Below, in pieces: positions 1-4,491 of a stretch of DNA of 5,041 bases. The notes below the pieces were generated by a model, which did not search any database, had not been told where the DNA came from, and saw only the letters and a program-made list of their open reading frames with translations. This stretch comes from Chthoniobacterales bacterium (GTDB lineage: Bacteria; Verrucomicrobiota; Verrucomicrobiia; Chthoniobacterales; UBA10450), in the NCBI GenBank assembly GCA_013695905.1, contig JACCZQ010000310.1, forward strand, positions 1 to 5,041, read 5' to 3'. The translations under genes were made by a program, and so were the position numbers. Position 1 is the first letter of the stretch; every line of letters begins with the position of its first letter.

Positions 1-2
1 CC

Positions 3-71
3 CGGAAAGAGGTCTCCCTCAGTAACAGTAGGAGTTGGAGTGCACTGCGTACTACAGCGCACCCGAATAAA
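3..71 (+). pseudogene. Possible 5' piece of an ORF interrupted by the ISL3 element
   Basis: This reading frame is open from the window edge to the left end of the insertion sequence (23 codons, ending His-Pro-Asn-Lys). It stays in phase with the open frame on the other side of the IS (1398-1484) if the AATAAAG / AGTAAAG flanking bases are treated as the target duplication. The product is not recognised and 23 codons carry little statistical weight. A second frame is also open here, so this is a weak, context-based call. Confidence 0.22.
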
Positions 72-95
72 GGTTCTTCGCGGTTTTGTGTGGGT
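72..95 (+). repeat. Left terminal inverted repeat of the ISL3 element
   Basis: The repeat begins GGTTCTTCGCGG and ends GTGTGGGT. It pairs with the reverse complement of 1373-1396 at 19 of 24 positions without gaps. It lies 49 bp upstream of the transposase start, as expected for the transposase-binding end of an ISL3 element. Confidence 0.75.
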
Positions 96-144
96 GAGGG
101 ATTGAGGCTGGCGTGAGGGGCGGCGGGTTTGGCAAAGAAGGGGG

Positions 145-1383
145 ATGGAAGAAATCACGAATGAACTGCACCGGCACTATGGGCAGCTTTTGGGGGTGGA
201 AAGTCCGTGGAGCGTGGCGGGGGTGAAGCTGGAACTGGAGCACAAGCGAGTGGAGATCGCGCTGGAGCGGACGATCGCCGAAGCGGTGCGCTGCCCGGAG
301 TGTGGGGCGGCCTGTGCGCTGAAGGACTATCTGCCGGAGCGGAAGTGGCGACACCTGGACGTGATGCGCTTTGAGACGGTGCTGCGAGCGCGGGTGCCGC
401 GGGCTGATTGTCCCCAGCATGGGGTCAGGACGGTGCGGATTCCGTGGGCTGGTCCGGGCAGTCGTTTTACGCTGCTCTTTGAGCGTTTCGCCATTGAGGT
501 GATCCTGGCCAGCCGCAGCCTGACCCAAGCCAAAGAGCTGCTGGGTCTGCATTGGGACGCGCTGCAGAGGATCATGGATCGGGCGGTGGCACGGGGGCTG
601 GAGCGGCGGGAGCTGGAGCAGTTGCGGTATCTGGGGCTCGATGAGAAGAGCTTCCGGCGCGGCCAGAGTTACATCTCGCTCTTGACCGATCTGGAAGGCA
701 GCCGGGTGCTGGAAGTGACGGAGGGACGCGACCAGGCGGCGGCGGAGTTGCTCCTGGCCACGCTGGGGGAGAAGCAACTGGCCCAAGTCGAGGCGGTGGC
801 GATGGATATGGCGGGCTATTATGCTGCCGCCGCAAGGGCGGCGCTGCCGCAGGCGGCGATTGTGCATGACAAGTTTCACATCGCCAAGCATCTGGGCGAA
901 GCGGTCGATCAGGTCCGGCGCCGGGAGAACAAGGAATTATTGCAAGAAGGCGATGCCACGCTCAAAGGCAGTCGGCAACTCTGGCTTTACAATCCGCAGA
1001 ACATGAGTGCAGAGAAACGGGCCAGCTTCGCCCAGCTCAAGGATCTGAACTTGAAGGTCGCGCGGGCCTGGGCGATCAAGGAGCTCTTCACCGAACTCTG
1101 GAACTACTCCTACGAAGGGAGCGCGCGCAAGTTCTTCAAGAAATGGTTCGGCTGGGCCAGCCGCAGCCAGCTGCGACCGATGATCAAGGTGGCGCGCATG
1201 CTCCAGGCGCACCTGGACAATATCCTGACTTACCTGCGCCATCCGATCACCAATGCGGTGACCGAAGGCCTTAATTCCAAAATCCAGGCGATCAAGGCCA
1301 ACGCCCGGGGTTTCCGTTCCTTTCTTAACTATCGCACCCGCATCCTCTTCTTTTGTGGCAAACTCAGCCTCTACCCACAGTAA
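145..1383 (+). CDS. ISL3-family DDE transposase
   Basis: This 412-residue protein, the usual length for ISL3 transposases, catalyses cut-and-paste movement of the surrounding element. The N-terminal region has a zinc-binding pattern, Cys50-Pro-Glu-Cys53 followed by Cys89-Pro-Gln-His92, and then a helix-turn-helix-like stretch (about 110-150). The catalytic core shows the family signatures: LGLDEKSF (Asp166), AMDMAGYY (Asp221), HDKFH (239-245 region) and TEGLNSKIQAIK (Glu374). The C-terminus, with FRSFLNYRTRI near 390-400, is typical and complete. The ATG at 145 is preceded by a purine-rich AAGAAGGGGG stretch that gives a ribosome-binding site, though very close to the start. The TAA stop lies inside the right terminal inverted repeat. 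Large minus-strand ORFs opposite this gene are shadows of its GC-rich codons. Confidence 0.95.
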   Translation: MEEITNELHRHYGQLLGVESPWSVAGVKLELEHKRVEIALERTIAEAVRCPECGAACALKDYLPERKWRHLDVMRFETVLRARVPRADCPQHGVRTVRIPWAGPGSRFTLLFERFAIEVILASRSLTQAKELLGLHWDALQRIMDRAVARGLERRELEQLRYLGLDEKSFRRGQSYISLLTDLEGSRVLEVTEGRDQAAAELLLATLGEKQLAQVEAVAMDMAGYYAAAARAALPQAAIVHDKFHIAKHLGEAVDQVRRRENKELLQEGDATLKGSRQLWLYNPQNMSAEKRASFAQLKDLNLKVARAWAIKELFTELWNYSYEGSARKFFKKWFGWASRSQLRPMIKVARMLQAHLDNILTYLRHPITNAVTEGLNSKIQAIKANARGFRSFLNYRTRILFFCGKLSLYPQ

Positions 1384-1396
1384 TCCGTGAAGAAGC
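1373..1396 (-). repeat. Right terminal inverted repeat of the ISL3 element
   Basis: Read on the minus strand it begins GCTTCTTCACGG and ends CTGTGGGT, matching the left end at 19 of 24 positions. The last three transposase codons and its TAA stop (1381-1383) fall inside it, so coding sequence and transposon end overlap. Confidence 0.75.
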
Positions 1397-1397
1397 C

Positions 1398-1484
1398 AGT
1401 AAAGCCGCGTGCTCGAACTGCATCGCAGACGTAGGCGGCGCGTTGCTATGCACGGATTGTATCGCGCGACGCACGAGTTATTAG
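1398..1484 (+). pseudogene. Possible 3' piece of an IS-interrupted gene with a CX2C-X9-CX2C tail
   Basis: Reading from the IS junction gives 28 codons and a TAG stop. They contain Cys-Ser-Asn-Cys, nine residues, then Cys-Thr-Asp-Cys and a basic end (IARRTSY). Two evenly spaced CX2C knuckles look like a small zinc ribbon at the C-terminus of a protein. The frame continues that of 3-71 when the IS and one flank copy are removed. This is visible in the sequence, but zinc binding and the gene's existence are inference. The protein family is not recognised. Confidence 0.35.
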
Positions 1485-1565
1485 GGGGGCACGGGGTCAC
1501 ATCTTTGCATTCCACATTTGGCTTGACCGCAGAGGGCGTGATCTAGTTTGCTGCACTGGGTCGTG
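1485..1565. other. Short non-coding stretch, possible end of a decayed mobile element
   Basis: No gene is visible. The segment starts with GGGGGGCACGGGGTCACATC, followed by TTTGCATTCCACATT. Its GGGGTCA motif resembles the GGGGTCGG motif that opens repeats A and B just downstream. Similar G4-TC-rich ends occur around REP/IS200-like elements, but no transposase remnant is present, so the assignment is speculative. Confidence 0.2.
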
Positions 1566-1820
1566 AAAAGGGGTCGGGCCGGGGTCGGTCTGAAGTATCG
1601 AGAATGCCGACCAATGATGCCGATGTTCCAACGATTGCCCAGACCTCGGTCTGCTTCGGCGCGCGCAATCGCCTGATTTTTCGCTATTTGATCGCTCGCT
1701 TCGCCGATCAATCAGATTCGGGAAGGCGATGGCCTCACACAAAGGATCAAGGCCCAGGTGCCGATCGGGAGTGCCGACAAGCTATTCCTGCGGCTCCGGG
1801 TTTCGCAATAACCGCGAGAT
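1566..1820 (+). repeat. Dispersed repeat, copy A (full length)
   Basis: About 241 bp from AAAAGGGGTCGG to CTCCGGGTTTCGC (1566-1806), plus a weakly shared tail to about 1820. It matches copy B (3626-3866, also 241 bp) at roughly 80-85% by eye. Long identical blocks include GCGCGCAATCGCCTGATTTT, CGCCGATCAATCAGATTC and TTCCTGCGGCTCCGGGTTTC. Indels between A and B shift all reading frames, so short ORFs running through it are not conserved and it is most likely non-coding. It lies just downstream of the ribbon-helix-helix antitoxin stop. It may be a non-autonomous mobile element. Confidence 0.85.
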
Positions 1821-1911
1821 GCAACAGCGCATTGTTGCCAAATCGCGTGCGATGTTCGTCCTGCGGCCCCGTCCCGCGGGTTTTCAAGAGCCGCCTGGCG
1901 ACTGGGAGGGA

Positions 1912-2142
1912 CTATTTTGACTCGCGAGCGAAGGCCCCATCCAGCTTGTCGAGGATGGCGAGGCCCTTCTTGACCGTGCCGCGGGCGGCGAGGGTGCGGA
2001 AGCGGGTCTCGGCGTCGAACTCGGCGATGCTGATGGTGGCCAGTTCCTCCATCAGCTTGTTAATACTGATGGAGCGGTGCTGAGCGAGCTTGCGCAGGCG
2101 CAGATGTTTGTCGTCGGGCAGGCGGATGGTGAGTGTGCTCAT
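1912..2142 (-). CDS. Ribbon-helix-helix (CopG-like) antitoxin
   Basis: This 76-residue protein starts with the strand STLTIRLPDD (residues 2-11), followed by two helices (about 12-22 and 26-42, with SINKLMEELATISIAEFDAE). This is the layout of a ribbon-helix-helix DNA-binding antitoxin. The C-terminal half (FRTLAARG...LDKLDGAFARESK) would be the part that wraps the toxin. It begins 4 bp after the stop of the PIN toxin gene and on the same strand, so the two form one operon and the antitoxin is probably translated by coupling, since no clear Shine-Dalgarno precedes it. Family knowledge predicts that it neutralises the toxin and represses their shared promoter. The toxin-first order is opposite to classical vapBC. 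The gene looks intact. Confidence 0.85.
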   Translation of the reverse strand: MSTLTIRLPDDKHLRLRKLAQHRSISINKLMEELATISIAEFDAETRFRTLAARGTVKKGLAILDKLDGAFARESK

Positions 2143-2146
2143 AGGG

Positions 2147-2572
2147 TCAGATGCTTTTCAGGAATTGGGCGGGGGTCAGGATTTGCAGGTCTGGAAAGGC
2201 CAGCTCGCCGTGGCGCACATCACGCACGTTGCGGGTGACGATGGCATCCGCGCCGCCCGCCAGAGCGAGTTCCACGAGGTGGTTGTCGTCCTCGTCCGGC
2301 AGATTGGGTCGCCAAAGATAGTAGATGCGGACCCACTCGCAGACGGAAAGAAAGGCCTCGAAGAGATGCCCCCGCTCGCTCGGGCTGAGCGGGCTCTTCT
2401 TCATCAAGCCCGGGCGCGCGAGCAGGCCTTCGTATTCGTGAAACAGTGCGGCGCCCATCAGCGGGCGGGCTTTCGTGGCGAAGCAAGCGCGGAGGACGGC
2501 GCGGTTCGCGCCCGCGGGGCTGAGCACGGCGGCGGTGAATACATTGGTGTCCACCACAATGCGCGAAGGCAT
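2147..2572 (-). CDS. PIN-domain toxin (COG1569-type putative ribonuclease)
   Basis: This 141-residue single-domain PIN protein is of the usual length for this toxin class. It opens with RIVVDTNVFTAAVLSP, where Asp8 and Asn10 belong to the first metal-binding motif. HEYEGLLARP contributes Glu46, LPDEDDNHLVELA contributes Asp95/Asp96, and GGADAIVTRNVRDV is the conserved final strand region (Asp109, Thr113). PIN toxins are Mg-dependent RNases that cleave RNA to halt translation; the substrate here cannot be told. It is the first gene of a two-gene operon with the ribbon-helix-helix antitoxin. The ATG lies only a few bases downstream of a likely -10 box, so translation may be nearly leaderless. 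An alternative later start would remove Asp8, so the chosen start is favoured. Confidence 0.88.
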   Translation of the reverse strand: MPSRIVVDTNVFTAAVLSPAGANRAVLRACFATKARPLMGAALFHEYEGLLARPGLMKKSPLSPSERGHLFEAFLSVCEWVRIYYLWRPNLPDEDDNHLVELALAGGADAIVTRNVRDVRHGELAFPDLQILTPAQFLKSI

Positions 2573-2577
2573 GAATA

Positions 2578-2607
2578 TTGATAGCGTATGTGCTATCGCG
2601 GCGTCAA
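2578..2607 (-). promoter_or_regulatory. Candidate promoter and operator of the PIN/antitoxin operon
   Basis: On the minus strand a TTGACG box (2602-2607, 5 of 6 to the sigma-70 -35) is followed after 18 bp by TATCAA (2578-2583, 4 of 6 to the -10), just upstream of the toxin ATG. A perfect 6-bp inverted repeat, GATAGC-N6-GCTATC (2580-2597), overlaps the -10 and spacer. This is a typical site for autorepression by an antitoxin-toxin complex. The boxes and palindrome are seen directly; the regulatory role is inferred. Confidence 0.55.
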
Positions 2608-2615
2608 GCCGCGAT
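2595..2615. repeat. Perfect 8-bp stem-loop overlapping the -35 box
   Basis: ATCGCGGC (2595-2602), a 5-nt loop GTCAA, then GCCGCGAT (2608-2615) form a perfect GC-rich hairpin. It shares its first bases with the adjacent GATAGC/GCTATC palindrome and covers the -35 element. No T-tract follows on either strand, so it is not a standard intrinsic terminator. It could be a second operator site. Confidence 0.6.
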
Positions 2616-2655
2616 CAGATCGGCGAGGGACTCGGCGTCTGAACGACGCGCAGGC

Positions 2656-2799
2656 TCACGGGACCCGCTGTTTTTGCCGCAGCGCTTCTATAATGCGGTC
2701 GAAATTAGCCTCGTCCCAGGGAATCCGCGGGCTCTCGATCGCGTCAAGGAGCGCTTGCTTCACTTCGGCACGATCGCGCACTCGTTTCCGAGCAATCAT
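2656..2799 (-). CDS. Small ORF, possible antitoxin remnant (47 aa)
   Basis: The ORF runs from an ATG at 2799 to a TGA at 2656-2658 and is too short for most gene finders. The product is basic at the start (MIARKRVRDR) and then carries ALLDAIESPRIPWDEANF and a short charged helix ending RQKQRVP. The helix-Pro-Trp-acidic-helix pattern resembles the C-terminal toxin-binding tail of ParD-like antitoxins. No N-terminal DNA-binding strand is present, and repeat C begins only about 10 bp upstream of the ATG. The gene may therefore be truncated by the repeat. It lies upstream of, and on the same strand as, the PIN operon, but that operon has its own likely promoter. Function is uncertain. Confidence 0.4.
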   Translation of the reverse strand: MIARKRVRDRAEVKQALLDAIESPRIPWDEANFDRIIEALRQKQRVP

Positions 2800-2808
2800 G
2801 CTGGCCGG

Positions 2809-2875
2809 CGGTGGCAATCGGGAGCGCCGAAAAGCTGTTCCTGCGGCTCCGGGTTTCCCAGTAAACGGCGAGATT
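2809..2875 (+). repeat. Dispersed repeat, copy C (3' end only)
   Basis: About 65 bp matching only the last quarter of copies A and B: GGTGGCAATCGGGAGCGCC, then GCTGTTCCTGCGGCTCCGGG and TTTCCCAGTAAACGGCGAGAT. The post-GGGTTTC tail matches copy A (AATAACCGCGAGAT), which suggests the true repeat end lies near 1820/2875. The 5' three quarters are missing; at the truncation point the sequence changes to the small putative antitoxin ORF. Confidence 0.8.
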
Positions 2876-2931
2876 CAGAGGACGTTGTGCCAGACGCCAT
2901 GCTCCCGCCCGTGACTCAGGCCGCTGTCCGG

Positions 2932-2956
2932 TGCTATACGTGATTCACGTATAGCA
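2932..2956. repeat. Near-perfect 25-bp palindrome
   Basis: TGCTATACGTGA (2932-2943), a single central T, then TCACGTATAGCA (2945-2956) form 12 perfectly paired bases on each side. It lies 43 bp downstream of the DUF5615 toxin stop and 50-60 bp from repeat C. No T-run follows, so a classical terminator is unlikely. The symmetry and AT-rich core suit a dimeric repressor site, possibly the operator of a TA gene since lost. It shares GCTAT and CGTAT/GCGTAT elements with the palindrome at 2580-2597. Confidence 0.8.
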
Positions 2957-2999
2957 TTCGGCCTTGGTGCCGCGCGGCGTGTCGAGGAGGTGACGGACT

Positions 3000-3316
3000 T
3001 CATGGAACTTCGAGCCGGCGAACGTCTGCCGGCCTCGCGGTGGCAACGGCGTCGCGGATCGCCTCGGCCGCGGCGTCGATGCGACGCGCATCGTTGGTGG
3101 AGAGCTCAAGAATGGAGAGGCGGCGGTTTCCGAGATTCTGCTGGTAGCGGACGTTCTGGTCAGAGGTAATGAAGAGGTCGAACTCGCCCTCAGCGAGTCG
3201 CAAGAGGTCGCCGTTCTCGACCCCGCCCCAGCCGCGCTTTGCGCCGTCGTGCATTGGTGCTCGGAGAGGAATTTGTGCATGGGCCAAGGCACGCATTCGT
3301 CGAGCAAAATGTTCAC
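3000..3316 (-). pseudogene. DUF5615 PIN-like toxin, broken by a one-base frameshift
   Basis: The first frame starts with GTG at 3316 and reads VNILLDECVPWPMHKFLS up to CTTAQ, the standard DUF5615 beginning with its acidic LLDEC motif. From about 3236-3243 homology continues in another frame: RGWGGVENGDLLRLAEGEF, then DLFITSDQNVRYQQNL and LSILELSTNDARRI, to the natural end LEVP and TGA at 3000-3002. The total length (317 bp) is one base short of 106 codons, consistent with a single deletion around GCGCAAAGCGC. DUF5615 proteins are PIN-fold putative RNases paired with DUF433 antitoxins, which is the partner found here with a GTGA start/stop overlap. Without correction the product would be truncated and inactive. 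A sequencing indel is an alternative explanation. Confidence 0.85.
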
Positions 3317-3522
3317 GCGACCAAGAGCGCGGCTTCCGACCGCTCCAGGACGCGACACGCCATTTCCCGGGTGACGGAAGGGAAGCACTCGAGGAATTGT
3401 TCGAGCGTGTAATCGTTTTCGAGATACTCGAAGAGCGTCTTCACCGGGACGCGCGTGCCTTTAAAGACGGGTGTGCCGGCCAGAACGTTGGGGTTTACGG
3501 TGATCAGGTCGCTCGCGTTCAT
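3313..3522 (-). CDS. DUF433-family antitoxin
   Basis: This 69-residue protein has the full DUF433 signature: ITVNPNVLAGTPVFKGTRVP (residues 7-26), then FEYLENDYTLEQFLECFPSV and TREMACRVLE. DUF433 proteins have a winged-helix-like fold and act as antitoxins to the DUF5615 PIN-like toxin encoded immediately downstream. The stop TGA overlaps the toxin GTG start as GTGA (3313-3316), so translation is coupled. The gene is intact although its toxin partner is frameshifted, which would leave an orphan antitoxin. A weak -35/-10 pair (TTTACG, 17 bp, TAATCT) lies just upstream of the ATG. The start fits the family's normal N-terminus. Confidence 0.92.
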   Translation of the reverse strand: MNASDLITVNPNVLAGTPVFKGTRVPVKTLFEYLENDYTLEQFLECFPSVTREMACRVLERSEAALLVA

Positions 3523-3625
3523 CGCTGGGAGATTACGCTACCTGCAGCGCGACGTAAACGTGAGTGTGTGGGATGACATTTCAGAAAAGTTCGCGAGGGC
3601 GAAGGCACCCTCACCAGGGAAAAGT

Positions 3626-3880
3626 AAAAGGGGTCGGTTCCGGGGTCGGTTCCACGTATCGCCAATGCCGACCAAGGATGCCGGCGTTCCAACAATGGCT
3701 CAGGAACTCGGTTTGCTTCGAAGCGCGCAATCGCCTGATTTTGCGATTTGGTCGCTCGCATCGCCGATCAATCAGATTCCGGAGGACGATGGCTTCATGC
3801 AACGGATCAAGGCTCAGGTGCCAATCGGGAGCGCCGACCGACTGTTCCTGCGGCTCCGGGTTTCGCGGTAAGGACGATAA
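3626..3880 (+). repeat. Dispersed repeat, copy B (full length)
   Basis: Same element as copy A and in the same orientation: 3626-3866 aligns end to end with 1566-1806, from AAAAGGGGTCGG to GGCTCCGGGTTTCGC. It lies about 100 bp upstream of the DUF433 antitoxin start. A 119-residue minus-strand ORF crosses it, but the equivalent frame is broken by indels in copy A, which argues against coding. With copy A it forms direct repeats about 2.06 kb apart around the TA cluster. Confidence 0.85.
3630..3653 (+). repeat. Perfect 12-bp tandem duplication at the start of repeat B
   Basis: GGGGTCGGTTCC occurs twice in direct succession (3630-3641 and 3642-3653). Copy A keeps a degenerate form (GGGGTCGGGCC then GGGGTCGGTCT). 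The doublet appears to be a built-in feature of this repeat family's 5' end and may mark the element's terminus. Confidence 0.8.
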
Positions 3881-4074
3881 CGCGATGTGATTTCCTTTTC
3901 GCGCACGCCGGGCGGCGCGGAGTTCTTGTTTTAATTTGGCTAAATGAGGGCTTGCCATGGCGTCTGGCAAAGACCGTTCGCCTCCTGCGCACGAACGACG
4001 ATCGCCACCGATGCTGCCACGGTTTTGATGAGCTTTTTCAATGATGTGCCCTTGAAAGGCGGTGTCCGAATTTT
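3881..4074. other. Stretch with no supported gene
   Basis: No ORF here shows a recognisable protein. There is a short 6-bp inverted repeat, TTGCCA/TGGCAA (3952-3957 and 3965-3970). CATGGCGTCTGGCA (3956-3969) recurs in inverted orientation at 2888-2901 beside repeat C. Base composition shifts to AT-richer patches near 3890-3945. Confidence 0.4.
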
Positions 4075-4154
4075 CTCACGCCAAGGACGCAAAGGTCGCA
4101 AAGGGGGAAAGCGGATTCAACAGACCTCCGCGACCTTGGCGTCCTCTGCGTGAG
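4075..4154. repeat. Long imperfect inverted repeat downstream of the CusA/CzcA remnant
   Basis: The left arm 4075-4099 (CTCACGCCAAGGACGCAAAG, then GTCGC) pairs with the right arm 4130-4154 (GCGACCTTGGCGTCCTCTGC, then GTGAG) at 22 of 25 positions around a 30-bp loop. The left arm is itself built from tandem 9-mers of the type CGCAAAGGN. CTCACGCAAAGACGCAAAG-type inverted repeats are common dispersed elements in several bacterial phyla. It ends 2 bp from the stop of the efflux-gene remnant (minus strand), so it could act as a transcript-end hairpin. Confidence 0.8.
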
Positions 4155-4156
4155 GC

Positions 4157-4491
4157 TCATTCCGCCGCCCTTTTCATTTCACGGCTCCGCCAGAGGAAGT
4201 AGATCGCGGGGATGATGACGAGCGTGAGCACGGTCGAGCTGATCATGCCTCCGACCATCGGGGCGGCGATGCGTTTCATCGCTGCCGCGCCGGTGCCCGC
4301 GCTCCACATCACGGGGAGCAGGCCGATGATGGTGGTGGAGACGGCCATCATTTTCGGGCGCACGCGTTGCACGGCGCCTTCCATGATGGCGTCGGTCAGG
4401 TCGCTCATCCGCGGCTTGGCCACGCGCTGGCGGATCCGTTCCAAGTTTCGTCGAGATACACGATCATGACCGCGCCGGTCTCAGCCACGAC
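4157..4491 (-). pseudogene. C-terminal remnant of a CusA/CzcA heavy-metal efflux RND pump, frameshifted
   Basis: CusA/CzcA proteins are inner-membrane proton-driven pumps (over 1000 residues) that export Cu/Ag or Co/Zn/Cd. Only the end is present. VVAETGAVMIVYLDETW (from 4491) matches the family, then one base appears missing near 4441 (TGG(G)AACGG). The frame resumes as ERIRQRVAKPRMSDL with AIMEGAVQRVRPKMMAVSTT, the last two membrane segments (GLLPVMWSAG region and MISSTVLTLVIIPAIYFLW) and the natural C-terminus REMKRAAE. KRIAAPMVGG is a family hallmark. A stop in the upstream frame at 4495-4497 and the P450 end show that some 90% of the gene is gone. An apparent TTG start at 4444 is an artefact of the frameshift. 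Confidence 0.88.

Larger units (their letters stand above)
72..1396 (+). mobile_element. ISL3-family insertion sequence, apparently complete
   Basis: The element is about 1.32 kb and holds a single transposase gene between imperfect terminal inverted repeats (72-95 and 1373-1396, 19 of 24 positions matching by eye, both with the TTCTTC-CGG core). Length, one-gene layout and end sequence fit the ISL3 family. ISL3 elements usually make an 8-bp target duplication. Here 65-72 (gaataaag) and 1397-1404 (cagtaaag) agree at 6 of 8 positions, so the duplication has either decayed or the exact ends are off by a base. The intact transposase and recognisable ends suggest a fairly recent insertion that could still be active. 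Confidence 0.85.

Noticed and set aside
52..891. 279-codon minus-strand ORF opposite the transposase
   Set aside because: It is a low-complexity, Arg/Pro/Leu/His-rich translation that exactly overlaps a well-supported transposase gene. It is a GC-driven shadow.
937..1515. 192-codon minus-strand ORF across the transposase 3' end and IS boundary
   Set aside because: It crosses the IS end, lies opposite conserved transposase motifs and shows no domain signature.
1604..2083. 159-codon plus-strand ORF through repeat A and the RHH antitoxin
   Set aside because: It spans a repeat whose frames are not conserved in copy B and then runs antisense to the antitoxin gene.
2090..2581. 163-codon plus-strand ORF opposite the PIN toxin
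   Set aside because: The minus strand has clear PIN motifs. The plus-strand translation has no recognisable pattern.
3595..3612. GAGGG/CCCTC hairpin upstream of repeat B as a terminator
   Set aside because: Only 5 bp of stem with an 8-nt loop and no T-tract, which is expected by chance in GC-rich DNA.
1566..3880. Possible CRISPR array or group II intron based on repeated blocks
   Set aside because: There are only three widely spaced copies of a 241-bp unit, with no short regular repeats and spacers, no cas genes and no reverse transcriptase.
3611..3970. 119-codon minus-strand ORF across repeat B
   Set aside because: Most of it is repeat sequence. The equivalent frame is broken by indels in copy A, so repeat-derived translation is more likely than a real protein. 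Its non-repeat N-terminus is short and unrecognised.
4212..4469. 85-codon plus-strand ORF opposite the CusA/CzcA remnant
   Set aside because: It is antisense to a recognisable RND pump C-terminus with two membrane segments, so it is a shadow.
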